From the NCBI RefSeq assembly GCF_000278725.1, contig NZ_ALCA01000018.1, positions 1-23,183 on the forward strand: a stretch of DNA of 23,183 nt, given 5' to 3'. Made by a program: the position numbers and the translations under genes. The DNA is from Actinomyces sp. ICM47 (lineage in GTDB: Bacteria > Actinomycetota > Actinomycetes > Actinomycetales > Actinomycetaceae). The notes under the pieces are model-generated. The model was given only the letters and a program-made list of their open reading frames with translations. It ran no database searches and was not told the origin of the DNA. Each line of letters begins with the position of its first letter. Positions within the stretch are counted from its first letter, which is position 1. Of this stretch, positions 1 to 7,817 are shown piece after piece.

Positions 1-10
1 GCACTCGCAC

Positions 11-481
11 TCAGCGAATTGCCTCCATGACACGCACACCATCGAGCACGGTCACGTACGGCAAGGGATCAATGTCAGCCTCGAGGACATACTCCGTCAG
101 CTGGTCGCGCACAGTGTTGCGCAGCTCCTCGGGGTCCCACGGTTTACCGATGTAGTAATCCAGGCCCGCATGGTTAACCGCGCGGATCGTATCGGACTGG
201 TCGGCCTGACCGGTGACCAGCACCGTTCGGGTCGCGGTGAAACGATCATCCTGCATGAGTTCCACGAGGAAATCCACACCCGACTTACCGGGCAGGCGAT
301 GGTCCGAGAGAACCAGGGCCAGCTCGTCCCCATCCTCGACGATCTCATCAATCACGGCCCACGCGTCGTCGACGTCTTCGGCGACCTCAAGCCGGATCTT
401 GTCCCAAAACTCTTCAAGATCACGCTCGAGCGCATCTCGCACGTCGGCCTCGTCCTCGAGGGACAGGATTGTCAGGGTCAT
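11..481 (-). CDS. Stand-alone response regulator receiver (REC) protein
   Basis: A 156-residue protein that is essentially one CheY-like receiver domain. Visible landmarks are the acidic pair E9/D10 near the N-terminus, the phospho-acceptor D60 in LVLSDHRLPG, the conserved Thr T90 in LVTGQ and the Lys K113 in GKPW. After the receiver only about 30 residues remain and no DNA-binding or enzymatic output domain is seen, so it probably signals by protein contact or acts in a relay. Its ATG (479-481) overlaps the TGA of the upstream histidine kinase gene (478-480), so the two are translationally coupled, and the kinase is the obvious phosphodonor. Family and pairing are confident; the output is unknown. 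Confidence 0.9.
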   Translation of the reverse strand: MTLTILSLEDEADVRDALERDLEEFWDKIRLEVAEDVDDAWAVIDEIVEDGDELALVLSDHRLPGKSGVDFLVELMQDDRFTATRTVLVTGQADQSDTIRAVNHAGLDYYIGKPWDPEELRNTVRDQLTEYVLEADIDPLPYVTVLDGVRVMEAIR

Positions 482-2481
482 GATTCCTCCTCTTGTGGTT
501 GAGTGGGCAACGAGATCCTCATAGTGGTGGACCCCGGGTGAGAGCAGATCACGAGTGTTCCCCCGTGATCGGCGATGATGCTTCGGACGATGGACATGCC
601 CATACCCAGCCCGAATCGGATGCGCCCCGCCTTAGTGGTGAAGTGCGGCTCCATAATCTTGTCAACAATTCCCGGGTCGATACCCGGACCGTTATCGCAC
701 ACGGTGATGGCAACTCCCTCGGGCGTCGGCCGCACGGTGATGCGGATCAACGCCTCGGCCTCGCCGCGTGCCGGCAGCTCAGGCACGCCGCCCGACGCCT
801 CCGCCGCCGCGATCAAGTCGGCGTTCTCGTCTTCGATGGCTTCGGCCGCGTTGACGATGAGGTTCGTCCACACCTGTTGCAGCTTCGCGGGATGCGCGCG
901 CACGAGCGGCACGTCCTCGTAGTCGCAGTCGATGCGGATACCCCGTACCCTGTGGGCGGTCAGCCGCAGCACATCGTCAATGCCCTCGCGTACGTCCACA
1001 GGCTTGAGATCCTCGGCGTCCGGGCGCGCATATCCCTTGAGGGACTGGGTGAGTTCGATGACACGGTCACCCGCGGCGAGCACCGAGCGCAGGGACCCGC
1101 CCAGGCGCGCCCCGGCCTCGTACGCGTCGATGCCTCCCGGGATCTTGGCGAGCGCGCGCGCACCGTCCGCCCCCTGGATCCCCGCGCGCACGAGCCGACG
1201 CGCGAGCGTGCGGTCACCGACGACGGGCAGGAGCTCCTTCATGAGGGCGCGCTCGACCGACGTGGAGCGCGGGGGCGCGGTCAGCGCCCGGGACATGGCC
1301 TCCCTCGACGAGGCCGTGGCTGGGGCCGCGAGGGCCGCATCGACGTCCTCGTGCAGGTGTTTGGCGGCGCGCACGAGGGCGGTCACCGGGTTGTTGAGCT
1401 CGTGGGCGATACCGGCGCTCAGCTCACCGAGCATCGCGAAGCGCGCACGTTCGACCAGCTCGGCGCGAGTCGCGCGCAGGTCCTCGAGGGTGGCCGCCAG
1501 GGCCTCCTTCTGGGCCTCAAGGTCCTCGGCGAGCATCGCATTTTGCAGGTGAAGGTCCTCGGCACGCATGAGGCGGCGCGTCAGCGAACGGATCGCCAGA
1601 GCCGTCAATGTTCCACCGATCGACGGGTCCTCGGAGATGACGATCTGGAGCTGCTCGGTCGTCAGGCGCACGACCGTCGCCTCGGTCGCCGTCTCGCCCG
1701 TGAAGAACGCATCCTCCGCGCGGGCCAGCGACACCAGGCCAATGAGCGGGCCCGACGTCGCCAAGTGCGCAAGCACCTCGCCCTGCGGGGAATCCCTGTG
1801 CAGGGACACTTGCCCGTCAAGCACCAGGTACACGGCACCCACCGGCTGACCCTGCGTGACCAGCTGCGTCCCCTCCGGGATGATGAGTCGCGGACGCTGG
1901 CCGAGCACCCGCTCGACGCCCGCGAGGAGCTCCATAACGACCTCGCGCTCATCACGGTCCAGGCCCTCCAAGAGCGGACCCTGGACGGCGAACGGCGGCG
2001 GATCCGCGATGAGGTTGCGGATCTGGCGCTGCGAATAGCCGCACCCGCTCAGGTAACGCACCATCGTCGAATACGCCTGGCCCGCCAGCAGCGGCACCGT
2101 CCACGGCGCCTTCAACACCGAGGACAGCGCCCCCGACTGCATGCAGCCCGTGAGGTCACGATGCTCGGACTTATCCGTGACGACCACCCACTGCACGCGT
2201 GTCAGCACGGGAATCGACGCCGCATACTCGATCATCGCGTCAATGTCGGAAACCTCCGAGGTCACCAGACCCATCAGCACATGATCGCCGGGGCGCAGGC
2301 TCGCCTCGTAGGCCGCCAAGTCCCCAATGCCGTCCACTCGATCCAGGCACAAGCGCGGGAACGCGTGCGACAGGTCCCTGGTTACCGGGGCCGCGATATG
2401 CCGCGAATCGTCACCGACCACCAGCATATGAATCGGGTACCCCGCGCGGTGACCTCCGCAGCGCACATCCGTGCGTGCCAT
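478..2481 (-). CDS. Soluble sensor histidine kinase with degenerate receiver-like N-terminus and cyclic-nucleotide-binding (CRP-like) domain
   Basis: About 667 residues with no membrane segments. In order: an N-terminal region of about 150 residues with a receiver-like pattern (MLVVGDDS, WVVVTDKSE) but no clear phospho-acceptor Asp; a cNMP-binding/CRP-like beta-roll near residues 195-310 (IPEGTQLVTQGQ, YLVLDGQVSL); a coiled-coil stretch; the H-box GELSAGIAHELNNPV with the phosphorylated His near residue 360; a long Ala-rich insertion; then a HATPase domain with NLIVNAAEAI (about 538), DNGPGID (about 597) and GLGMGMS (about 628). I place the start at ATG 2481, which follows AGGAGG at 2493-2498. 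An in-frame GTG at 2586 would add 35 low-complexity residues that overlap an interspersed repeat (2565-2577), so it is less likely. The gene lies between a carboxylate transporter gene and the coupled receiver gene, suggesting a metabolic or intracellular signal rather than an external one. Confidence 0.88.
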   Translation of the reverse strand: MARTDVRCGGHRAGYPIHMLVVGDDSRHIAAPVTRDLSHAFPRLCLDRVDGIGDLAAYEASLRPGDHVLMGLVTSEVSDIDAMIEYAASIPVLTRVQWVVVTDKSEHRDLTGCMQSGALSSVLKAPWTVPLLAGQAYSTMVRYLSGCGYSQRQIRNLIADPPPFAVQGPLLEGLDRDEREVVMELLAGVERVLGQRPRLIIPEGTQLVTQGQPVGAVYLVLDGQVSLHRDSPQGEVLAHLATSGPLIGLVSLARAEDAFFTGETATEATVVRLTTEQLQIVISEDPSIGGTLTALAIRSLTRRLMRAEDLHLQNAMLAEDLEAQKEALAATLEDLRATRAELVERARFAMLGELSAGIAHELNNPVTALVRAAKHLHEDVDAALAAPATASSREAMSRALTAPPRSTSVERALMKELLPVVGDRTLARRLVRAGIQGADGARALAKIPGGIDAYEAGARLGGSLRSVLAAGDRVIELTQSLKGYARPDAEDLKPVDVREGIDDVLRLTAHRVRGIRIDCDYEDVPLVRAHPAKLQQVWTNLIVNAAEAIEDENADLIAAAEASGGVPELPARGEAEALIRITVRPTPEGVAITVCDNGPGIDPGIVDKIMEPHFTTKAGRIRFGLGMGMSIVRSIIADHGGTLVICSHPGSTTMRISLPTQPQEEES
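1305..1322 (+). repeat. Interspersed 18-base word, one mismatch
   Basis: The exact 13-base core GACGAGGCCGTGG lies at 1307-1319 and 17 of 18 bases of the full word match. On the coding (minus) strand it encodes ATASS in the Ala-rich insertion after the H-box of the histidine kinase. Confidence 0.8.
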
Positions 2482-2564
2482 GACCGAGGCATCCTCCTGC
2501 GCGGGACCCTGCGTCCACCCGTGGGCCAGCCCCGGCCTGGGGCGACCGTTCGCGCCCGAGCCGA

Positions 2565-2577
2565 CCACGGCCTCGTC
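2565..2577 (-). repeat. Interspersed 13-base core, exact copy
   Basis: CCACGGCCTCGTC on the plus strand. With the kinase start at 2481 this copy falls in the gap between the transporter stop and the kinase start. Confidence 0.8.
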
Positions 2578-2587
2578 CATGGACACG

Positions 2588-4054
2588 TCACATCACCCCG
2601 ATGAATCCCCACGTCAGCGGTGCCACAAACGCCAGGAGAATAATGCCGACGACGCCGACAACAATGCCGACGACCGCCATTTCGCGGGTCGGGGTCGTGC
2701 CCGTCGAGTACGCGATCGCGTTAGGCGGGGTCGAAATCGGCAGGCACATGCCCAGCGAGCAGCCCAGTGCGATGACGATCGCGATTTCCGCGGCGCTCGT
2801 GGACACCGTCGCCGCCAGGCCCATACCCATCGGGATCAGCAGGTTCGCCGACGCCGAGTGCGAAATGACATTCGAGGTCACCCAGCCCACGAGGGCCAAC
2901 ACGAAAATCAGGAGGACACCGGGGATCGAGGCCCACTGGATCGAACCGAGCATCCACTTGTCGAGGCCCGTCGCAGACACTCCCGATCCCAGCGCGATAC
3001 CGCCCGCAACCAGCCACAGGACCGGCCAATCCAGGGCGCGCAAGTCGTCACCGCTCATCACCTTCGTCATCAGGAGGACGACGACCGGCAGGAAGCCGAC
3101 GACATTGGCCGAAATGTGGTGCAGCGACTCCGTCATCCACAGGAGGATCGTCAGACCCGCAACCGAGTAGAAGATGATCGCGTTACGGGACTTCTCGAAG
3201 CGCGCCGACGTGTCGATATCGAATTTTGCATCGGAGGGGATGTAGCGCCACGCGATGAACGCCCACGACAGGGCCAGAAGCACCAGCATGAGCGGCACGG
3301 CCGCGAGCATCCACTGCAGGAAGGTCACCTTGACGCCCGCGTTCTCCAGCGCGCCCAGGGCGATCGCGTTCGGGGGCGTGCCAACCGGCGTGCCCATACC
3401 GCCGACGTTCGCGGCCACGGGGATCGACAGGGCGATACCGGTGCGCGCCTTGCCTTCGGGCAGGGCCATGATGACCGGCATCATGACGGCGAACATCGTC
3501 GCCGTGGTCGCCGTATTCGACATGAACATACTCATAATCGCGGTGATCAGCATGACGCCCATAACCGTCAGGCGCGGCTTGCCCATGAAGGGCTTGAGGA
3601 GGACCGCCGACAGGGCGCGATCCAGCTTGTACTTGGCAGCACCGTCGGCCACCATGAAGCCACCCAGAAACAGGATGATGACCGGGTTAGCCAGCGCCCC
3701 GAAGAACTTCGTGTACGCCGGGGCACCCTCACCCACGCTCAGCAGCGCGTGGTCCGAAATGAACAGGACCTCCAGGAAAATGACCAGGACCGCCGTGCCC
3801 GCGAGCGGCACCGCCTCCGTCACCCACAGCAGAATCGCCGCCAGGAAGATACCGAACATGCGAGTGCCTGACACATCCAGGCCTGGCAGCTGAATAAAAA
3901 GGGATGCCACGATGCAGATCAGCGCACCAATAGCACCAAAAGCCTTGACTGGACTTATTTTCCCTTTCTTCTTAGAGAAATCTGCCTGTCGGGTGGACAT
4001 ATTCTGAGCGGACCGCGGATTGATTGACACCGCGCCCTTGGAGCGTCGAGCCAT
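2588..4054 (-). CDS. DASS/SLC13-family (divalent anion:Na+ symporter) transporter
   Basis: A 488-residue polytopic inner-membrane protein of the DASS/SLC13 family, whose members import dicarboxylates, tricarboxylates or sulfate with sodium. Signatures are the SNT motif in MSNTATTATM (about residue 178) with GTPVGTPPNAIA (about 215-225) in the first half, and the matching STPPNAIAYSTG (about 440) in the second half, giving the usual inverted-repeat fold. The first 45 residues are basic and hydrophilic. I chose ATG 4054 (MARRSKG), preceded by CGAGG about 10 bases upstream; an upstream TTG at 4093 and an internal ATG at 4000 are possible but lack a good ribosome site. The next gene downstream is the sensor kinase, about 106 bases away, so the two-component pair may be co-transcribed with it. 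The substrate cannot be read from sequence; C4-dicarboxylate or citrate is an inference. Confidence 0.9.
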   Translation of the reverse strand: MARRSKGAVSINPRSAQNMSTRQADFSKKKGKISPVKAFGAIGALICIVASLFIQLPGLDVSGTRMFGIFLAAILLWVTEAVPLAGTAVLVIFLEVLFISDHALLSVGEGAPAYTKFFGALANPVIILFLGGFMVADGAAKYKLDRALSAVLLKPFMGKPRLTVMGVMLITAIMSMFMSNTATTATMFAVMMPVIMALPEGKARTGIALSIPVAANVGGMGTPVGTPPNAIALGALENAGVKVTFLQWMLAAVPLMLVLLALSWAFIAWRYIPSDAKFDIDTSARFEKSRNAIIFYSVAGLTILLWMTESLHHISANVVGFLPVVVLLMTKVMSGDDLRALDWPVLWLVAGGIALGSGVSATGLDKWMLGSIQWASIPGVLLIFVLALVGWVTSNVISHSASANLLIPMGMGLAATVSTSAAEIAIVIALGCSLGMCLPISTPPNAIAYSTGTTPTREMAVVGIVVGVVGIILLAFVAPLTWGFIGVM

Positions 4055-4095
4055 TACGAAGAGACCTCGTTGTCTTGCGTGGATACTGTTCAATT

Positions 4096-4125
4096 AGTGT
4101 AGGACAGCACACACAGAAAGTGAAA
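4096..4125 (-). promoter_or_regulatory. Candidate promoter of the DASS transporter gene
   Basis: On the minus strand TTTCAC (4120-4125), an 18-base spacer and TACACT (4096-4101) give a plausible sigma-70-type promoter whose transcript would start near 4089, about 35 bases before the chosen ATG. It lies directly downstream of the terminator hairpin at 4126-4155, as expected for a new transcription unit. The -35 is weak. Confidence 0.4.
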
Positions 4126-4155
4126 CCGGGGTGGGGACTCCCTCCCCCACCCCGG
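4126..4155 (-). terminator. Intrinsic terminator downstream of the luciferase-like gene remnant
   Basis: CCGGGGTGGGG (4126-4136) and its exact complement CCCCACCCCGG (4145-4155) form an 11-bp stem with an 8-base loop. Read on the minus strand the stem is followed by TTTCACTTTC, so it ends transcripts arriving from the luciferase-like remnant before the transporter promoter. The 4156-4294 stretch between it and that gene holds only small dyads (for example TGACGC/GCGTCA around 4219-4236) and no gene that I can support. Confidence 0.7.
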
Positions 4156-4294
4156 CTTGACACCTGCGACGTCAGCGGGCCTGCGCTCCTTGAGGGCGCA
4201 GACGTTCAGTCATGCTTGCTGACGCTTGGTAGCGTCACGTTTATGCAGCCCACGTGAACGAACGCTCAGGCACCACCCGCGACCCCGCCCTCTC

Positions 4295-4915
4295 TTACTC
4301 GGCCACGGCCTCGTCGACGTCGTAGCCCGTCGGCACCACGCCAGGGCGCGCCGGCTCCCACCCGAGGGCGGGCGCGACGTACTCCGCGAAGTTGCGGATG
4401 ATCGACCAGTTTTCCTCGAATCCGAGCTGATTGGGGATGGTCAGCAGGAGGGTGTCAGCCTCCGCGAGGGCGCGATCCTGACTCAGCTGCTTGATGAGCG
4501 TCGAGGGGTCAGCCGCGTAGGTGCGCCCGAAGGTCGCGATGCTCGAGTCGAGGTGGCCGACCTGGTCTCCCGATGCGCTCAGGCCATACAGGCCTCTGTC
4601 GCGCTCGGACAGGAGCGGGAAGATCGAGCGCGACACGGACACGCGCGGCGTCCAGTCATGACCAGCCTCGCGCCAGGCGCGGCGGTAGGCGCGCAGCTGA
4701 TCGGCCTGAATATCCCCGAAAGGCTTGTCACCGTGCTCGAAGACCAGGGTCGAACTCATGAGGTTCACGCCATCACGCGCCGCCTGGATCGCCGAAGCGT
4801 TAGTTGCTGCACCGTACCAGATGCGACTACGCAGGCCCGGCGAGTGCGGGAGGATCGGCAGAGGCGTACCCGGGTTGAGCTGGGTAGGGTACTGCTCGTG
4901 CAGGGGCGCAGCCTC
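4295..4915 (-). pseudogene. C-terminal fragment of a luciferase-like (LLM) flavin-dependent monooxygenase
   Basis: The reading frame from about 4915 down to the TAA at 4295-4297 encodes about 206 residues typical of the C-terminal two thirds of bacterial luciferase-like monooxygenases: LPILPHSPGLRSRIWYGAA, GVNLMSSTLVFE, a QIR-like AYRRAWREAGHDW segment, and a C-terminal NQLGFEENWSIIRNFAEYVAP. The frame stays open upstream to 5227, but those residues are unlike the family and are antisense to a different gene. The missing N-terminus lies at 7806-8054 on the same strand, so this gene was interrupted by foreign DNA. The fragment lacks the beta-barrel start and the family's usual first 100-150 residues, so it is very unlikely to be active. 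The last codons (DEAVAE) coincide with an interspersed 18-base repeat. Confidence 0.85.
4300..4317 (-). repeat. Interspersed 18-base word, exact copy
   Basis: Exact minus-strand copy of TCGACGAGGCCGTGGCCG. It encodes the final DEAVA of the luciferase-like remnant, immediately before the stop codon. Confidence 0.85.
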
Positions 4916-5414
4916 GGCGATTGAGGGTCTGAAGGCGCAGGTCACAGCGAACCAGACGCTCGTGAGCCAGGTCGGCGGCGCGGTCCAGCGGATCGAGAAG
5001 CGCACCGAGGAACGGGTCGAGAAGGCTGTCGAGCAGGTCGCCGGGGAGGCTTCGGCCACGATGACCGCGAGCCTCGACGCCTCGAACGCGCGGGCGGAGC
5101 GGATCATCGCCGCGACGGCGAAGCTGGAGGCGCGACAGCTCTGGTCCGCCGCCGCGATGTGCCTCATTCTCCTGCCGGTGGCCATGGTCGTCGCCGGTCT
5201 CTGGATGGGCATCGCCGGGCTCATCACGGGTGTTCAGTGGGCGCTGGACGTGGACGTGAGCGTGTGGCTCGGCATCGGTCGGTGGCTCGTGGTCGGCACT
5301 GGCCTCGCCGGGGCCGGCTACGGGGTCTTCGCGTCCGTCCGCTGGGTTGCGGGTCTCGTGGAGACCTGGAAGGGCCGCGGGATGCCGAAGTGGCCCCGCT
5401 GGCGCAAGAGGTGA
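4913..5414 (+). pseudogene. 3' fragment of a mobilisation/relaxase-associated membrane protein
   Basis: From about 4913 (AIEGLKAQ) to the TGA at 5412-5414 the plus strand encodes about 166 residues with protein-like composition: a charged coiled-coil segment (QRIEKRTEERVEKAVEQVAG), a short helical linker, two strongly hydrophobic segments (around MCLILLPVAMVVAGLWMG and WLVVGTGLAGAGYGVFA) and a basic tail (WPRWRKR). This resembles the C-terminal parts of mobilisation or relaxase-linked proteins on actinobacterial plasmids; I infer that from general appearance, not from a catalytic motif. There is no start: upstream the frame runs antisense into the luciferase-like remnant. It is read as the truncated left end of the inserted segment. 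Confidence 0.6.
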
Positions 5415-5465
5415 TCACGCCTCACGAGGGCAAGCGCGCGCAGCGCGTGCGGCAGCGGCGACAAC

Positions 5466-5495
5466 TGGACATTAGGTCAGCAGCTACTGTATAGT
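5466..5495 (+). promoter_or_regulatory. Promoter of the cmtR-ATPase operon, probably leaderless
   Basis: TGGACA (5466-5471), an 18-base spacer and TATAGT (5490-5495) form a good promoter. The expected transcription start is about 5502-5503, which is the A of the cmtR ATG, so the mRNA is probably leaderless, common in actinobacteria. An imperfect dyad (ACTG-N7-CAGT within CAGCTACTGTATAGTTCAGT) covers the -10, the place expected for an ArsR-family autorepressor. Confidence 0.65.
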
Positions 5496-5502
5496 TCAGT
5501 GC

Positions 5503-5871
5503 ATGCTGACCATTGCTTCGCGTCTTGACGTCATGAACCGGCTCGGCCGGGCCATGGCCGACCCGACGCGCTCCCGCATCCTGATGTCCCTGCTCGACAG
5601 CCCGAGCCACCCCGCGGTGCTCTCGCGCGAGCTGGGGCTGACCCGCTCGAACGTGTCCAACCACCTGACCTGCCTGCGCGACTGCGGGATCGTGGTCGCC
5701 GAGCCCGAGGGCCGCCAGACTCGCTACGAGATCGCCGACCCGCACCTGGCCGCGGCGCTGACGGCACTGGTCGATGTGACCCTCGCCGTGGACGAGAGCG
5801 CGCCGTGCATCGAACCGGCCTGCTCGGTGCCGGGCTGCTGCGCCGCGAGCAGTTCGGGGGACGCCTCGTGA
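5503..5871 (+). CDS. cmtR: CmtR-type ArsR-family Cd(II)/Pb(II)-sensing repressor
   Basis: A 122-residue winged-helix repressor of the ArsR/SmtB family. It closely resembles mycobacterial CmtR: LGRAMADPTRSRIL at residues 14-27, the recognition helix LTRSNVSNHL at 46-55, then Cys57 and Cys61 in TCLRDCG and Cys102 in SAPCIEP. These are the positions of the three metal-binding thiolates established for CmtR. A further Cys-rich tail (ACSVPGCC) follows, which CmtR lacks as far as I recall. Known role of the family: it represses its own operon and releases DNA on binding cadmium or lead. The stop codon overlaps the GTG start of the metal ATPase gene by four bases, so the exporter is translationally coupled and under its control. 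It sits inside the inserted segment, so was probably acquired with it. Confidence 0.93.
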   Translation: MLTIASRLDVMNRLGRAMADPTRSRILMSLLDSPSHPAVLSRELGLTRSNVSNHLTCLRDCGIVVAEPEGRQTRYEIADPHLAAALTALVDVTLAVDESAPCIEPACSVPGCCAASSSGDAS

Positions 5872-7772
5872 GCGCCGCCTGCGGCTGCGACGAGCCAACG
5901 ACCAGCCCCGCGGACGAGGCAGAAGAGGCAGAGCGCCCGTGGTGGCGTGATCCCGGCCTGGTCGTGCCGATCCTCTCCGGCGTCGCGTTCGGCACCGGCC
6001 TGGCGCTGGAGTGGTCGGGGCTGCACATCGCGGCGCTGGTCGCGTTCTGGGCGGGCCTGCTGCTGGGCGCGTACACGTTCGTGCCCGGTGCGATCCGGAA
6101 TCTCGTTGTGAAGCGCAAGCTCGGGATCGCGCTGCTGATGACGATCAGCGCCGTGGGCGCGGTGATCCTCGGCTACGTCGAGGAGGCGGCCGCGCTGGCG
6201 TTCCTCTACTCGATCGCCGAGGCCCTGGAGGACAAGGCGATGGACCGCGCCCGCGGCGGGCTGCGCGCGCTGCTGAAGCTCGTGCCGGAGACCGCGACCG
6301 TACTGCGTGACGGGACCTCCGCCTCGGTCCCGGCCAGGGAGATCGCCGTCGGCGACGTGCTGCTGGTCCGCCCTGGCGAGCGGGTCGCGACCGATGGGCT
6401 GGTCCGCTCGGGTCGGTCGAGCCTGGACACTTCGGCGATCACCGGTGAATCGATCCCGGTCGAGGTCGCGCCCGGAGAAGCAGTGTCGGCGGGCGCGATC
6501 AACAGCGCCGGCGTGCTGGAGGTCGAGGCGACCGCCGCGGGCACCGACAACTCGCTGACCACGATCGTGGAGCTGGTAGAGCAGGCCCAGGCCGAGAAGG
6601 GCGACCGAGCCCGGATCGCTGACCGGATTGCCCGCCCGCTGGTGCCCGGCGTGATGGTCCTCGCCGTCCTCGTCGGTGTGCTCGGGTCCCTGCTCGGCGA
6701 CCCGGAGACCTGGATCACCCGCGCCCTGGTCGTCCTCGTCGCGGCCAGCCCCTGCGCGCTGGCGATCGCGGTGCCCGTCACCGTGGTCTCCGCGATCGGC
6801 GCGGCGACCAAGTTCGGCGTCGTCATCAAGAGCGGGGCCGCCTTCGAGCGCCTCGGCGGCATCCGGCACCTGGCCGTGGACAAGACCGGCACTCTGACCC
6901 GCAACCGGCCCGAGGTAACCGCCATCGTCGCCGCCCATGGGTTCGACGATGCGCAGGTGCTTGCTTGGGCTGCCGCCGTGGAGCAGCACTCGACGCACCC
7001 ACTCGCCGCCGCCATCGCCGCCGCGGGCCGGGGAACCCCCGCCGCGCAGGACGTGGCCGAGGAGGCCGGGCACGGCATCGGTGGCCTGGTCGACGGCCGC
7101 AGGGTGGCGGTGGGCAGTCCGCGCTGGATCGACGCCGGTCCGCTCAAGGCCCGGGTCGAGGACCTGGAGGCCGAGGGGCAGACCTGCGTGCTCGTCACCG
7201 TCGACGGCTTCCTGGCCGGGGCGATCGGCGTCCGCGACGAGCTGCGCCCCGAGGTCCCCGAGGTCGTGCGGACCCTGCGCGACCAGGGCGTCAAGGTGAG
7301 CATGCTCACCGGCGACAACTTCCGCACCGCTGCTGCGCTGGCGAAGCTGGCCGGGATCGGCGACGTGCACGCCGAGCTGCGTCCCGAGGACAAGGCTCGC
7401 ATCGTCGCCGGGTTCTCGGAGACGTCGCCGACCGCGATGATCGGCGACGGCATCAACGACGCGCCCGCCCTGGCCGGGGCGACCGTGGGCATCGCGATGG
7501 GCGCGACCGGCTCCGACGCCGCGATCGAGTCCGCCGACGTCGCCTTCACCGGCCACGACCTCGGCCTCATCCCGCAGGCTCTGCGCCACGCCCGCCGCGG
7601 CGGCAGGATCATCAACCAGAACATAGTGCTGTCCTTGGCGATCATCACTGTGCTGCTGCCGCTGGCGATCACCGGCGTGCTCGGCCTGGCAGCGGTCGTC
7701 CTCGTGCACGAGGTCGCCGAAGTCGTCGTCATCGCCAACGGACTGCGGGCTGCGCGTGCCCGCAAGCAATAG
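5868..7772 (+). CDS. P1B-type heavy-metal-exporting ATPase (CtpG-like, SPC motif)
   Basis: About 634 residues starting at GTG 5868, which overlaps the cmtR stop (GTGA). It is an inner-membrane pump that exports metal ions using ATP. Visible features: an N-terminal CGCDE metal-ligand cluster with no full HMA domain; the actuator TGES at about 192; the membrane metal-site motif SPC at 294-296; phosphorylation motif DKTGT beginning D338; the P1B HP dipeptide in STHPLAAA; TGDN and the hinge GDGINDAP from about 526; and a C-terminal membrane pair ending HEVAEVVVIANGLRAAR. SPC in place of CPC is the hallmark of the P1B-4-like group, which includes mycobacterial efflux pumps. Pairing with cmtR points to Cd/Pb export, while SPC pumps are also linked to Co/Fe/Zn, so the ion is inferred. 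The gene looks intact. Confidence 0.93.
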   Translation: MSAACGCDEPTTSPADEAEEAERPWWRDPGLVVPILSGVAFGTGLALEWSGLHIAALVAFWAGLLLGAYTFVPGAIRNLVVKRKLGIALLMTISAVGAVILGYVEEAAALAFLYSIAEALEDKAMDRARGGLRALLKLVPETATVLRDGTSASVPAREIAVGDVLLVRPGERVATDGLVRSGRSSLDTSAITGESIPVEVAPGEAVSAGAINSAGVLEVEATAAGTDNSLTTIVELVEQAQAEKGDRARIADRIARPLVPGVMVLAVLVGVLGSLLGDPETWITRALVVLVAASPCALAIAVPVTVVSAIGAATKFGVVIKSGAAFERLGGIRHLAVDKTGTLTRNRPEVTAIVAAHGFDDAQVLAWAAAVEQHSTHPLAAAIAAAGRGTPAAQDVAEEAGHGIGGLVDGRRVAVGSPRWIDAGPLKARVEDLEAEGQTCVLVTVDGFLAGAIGVRDELRPEVPEVVRTLRDQGVKVSMLTGDNFRTAAALAKLAGIGDVHAELRPEDKARIVAGFSETSPTAMIGDGINDAPALAGATVGIAMGATGSDAAIESADVAFTGHDLGLIPQALRHARRGGRIINQNIVLSLAIITVLLPLAITGVLGLAAVVLVHEVAEVVVIANGLRAARARKQ

Positions 7773-7797
7773 GTGTTCCGTCCAACGCCATAACTCA

Positions 7798-7817
7798 GAC
7801 ATGCGCTAGCGCATGTC
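7798..7817. repeat. 20-bp perfect palindrome at the insertion junction
   Basis: GACATGCGCTAGCGCATGTC reads the same on both strands. On the minus strand its first half is the last coding bases of the luciferase-like N-terminal fragment (D-M-R) and its centre supplies the TAG that ends it. A perfect palindrome exactly at the join suggests inverted duplication during the rearrangement, or a recombination site. Confidence 0.8.

Larger units (their letters stand above)
4913..7805. mobile_element. Inserted foreign segment carrying a heavy-metal resistance cassette
   Basis: This segment separates the two halves of a luciferase-like gene that lies on the opposite strand. It contains a truncated mobilisation-like gene, a cmtR-type regulator and a metal-exporting P-type ATPase, all on the plus strand, and is visibly richer in G and C than its flanks. 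It has no copy of the interspersed word found elsewhere in the window. The right boundary coincides with a 20-bp perfect palindrome (7798-7817). I see no transposase, integrase, terminal inverted repeat pair or clear target duplication, and about 70 residues of the host gene appear lost. It is therefore more likely a plasmid-derived integration or a recombination remnant than an intact transposon. Boundaries are estimated to within roughly 15 bases. Confidence 0.7.

Noticed and set aside
493..2604. Long open frame (about 700 codons) on the plus strand opposite the histidine kinase
   Set aside because: Composition is Arg/His/Gly-rich with no domain; it is the antisense shadow of a clear kinase gene in GC-rich DNA.
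2471..3871. Long plus-strand frame opposite the DASS transporter
   Set aside because: Rich in Arg, His, Gln and Asp without motifs; antisense shadow of a well-conserved membrane protein.
5724..7802. Long minus-strand frame opposite the metal ATPase
   Set aside because: The plus strand has every P-type ATPase motif; the antisense frame is low-complexity Gly/Asp/Arg-rich.
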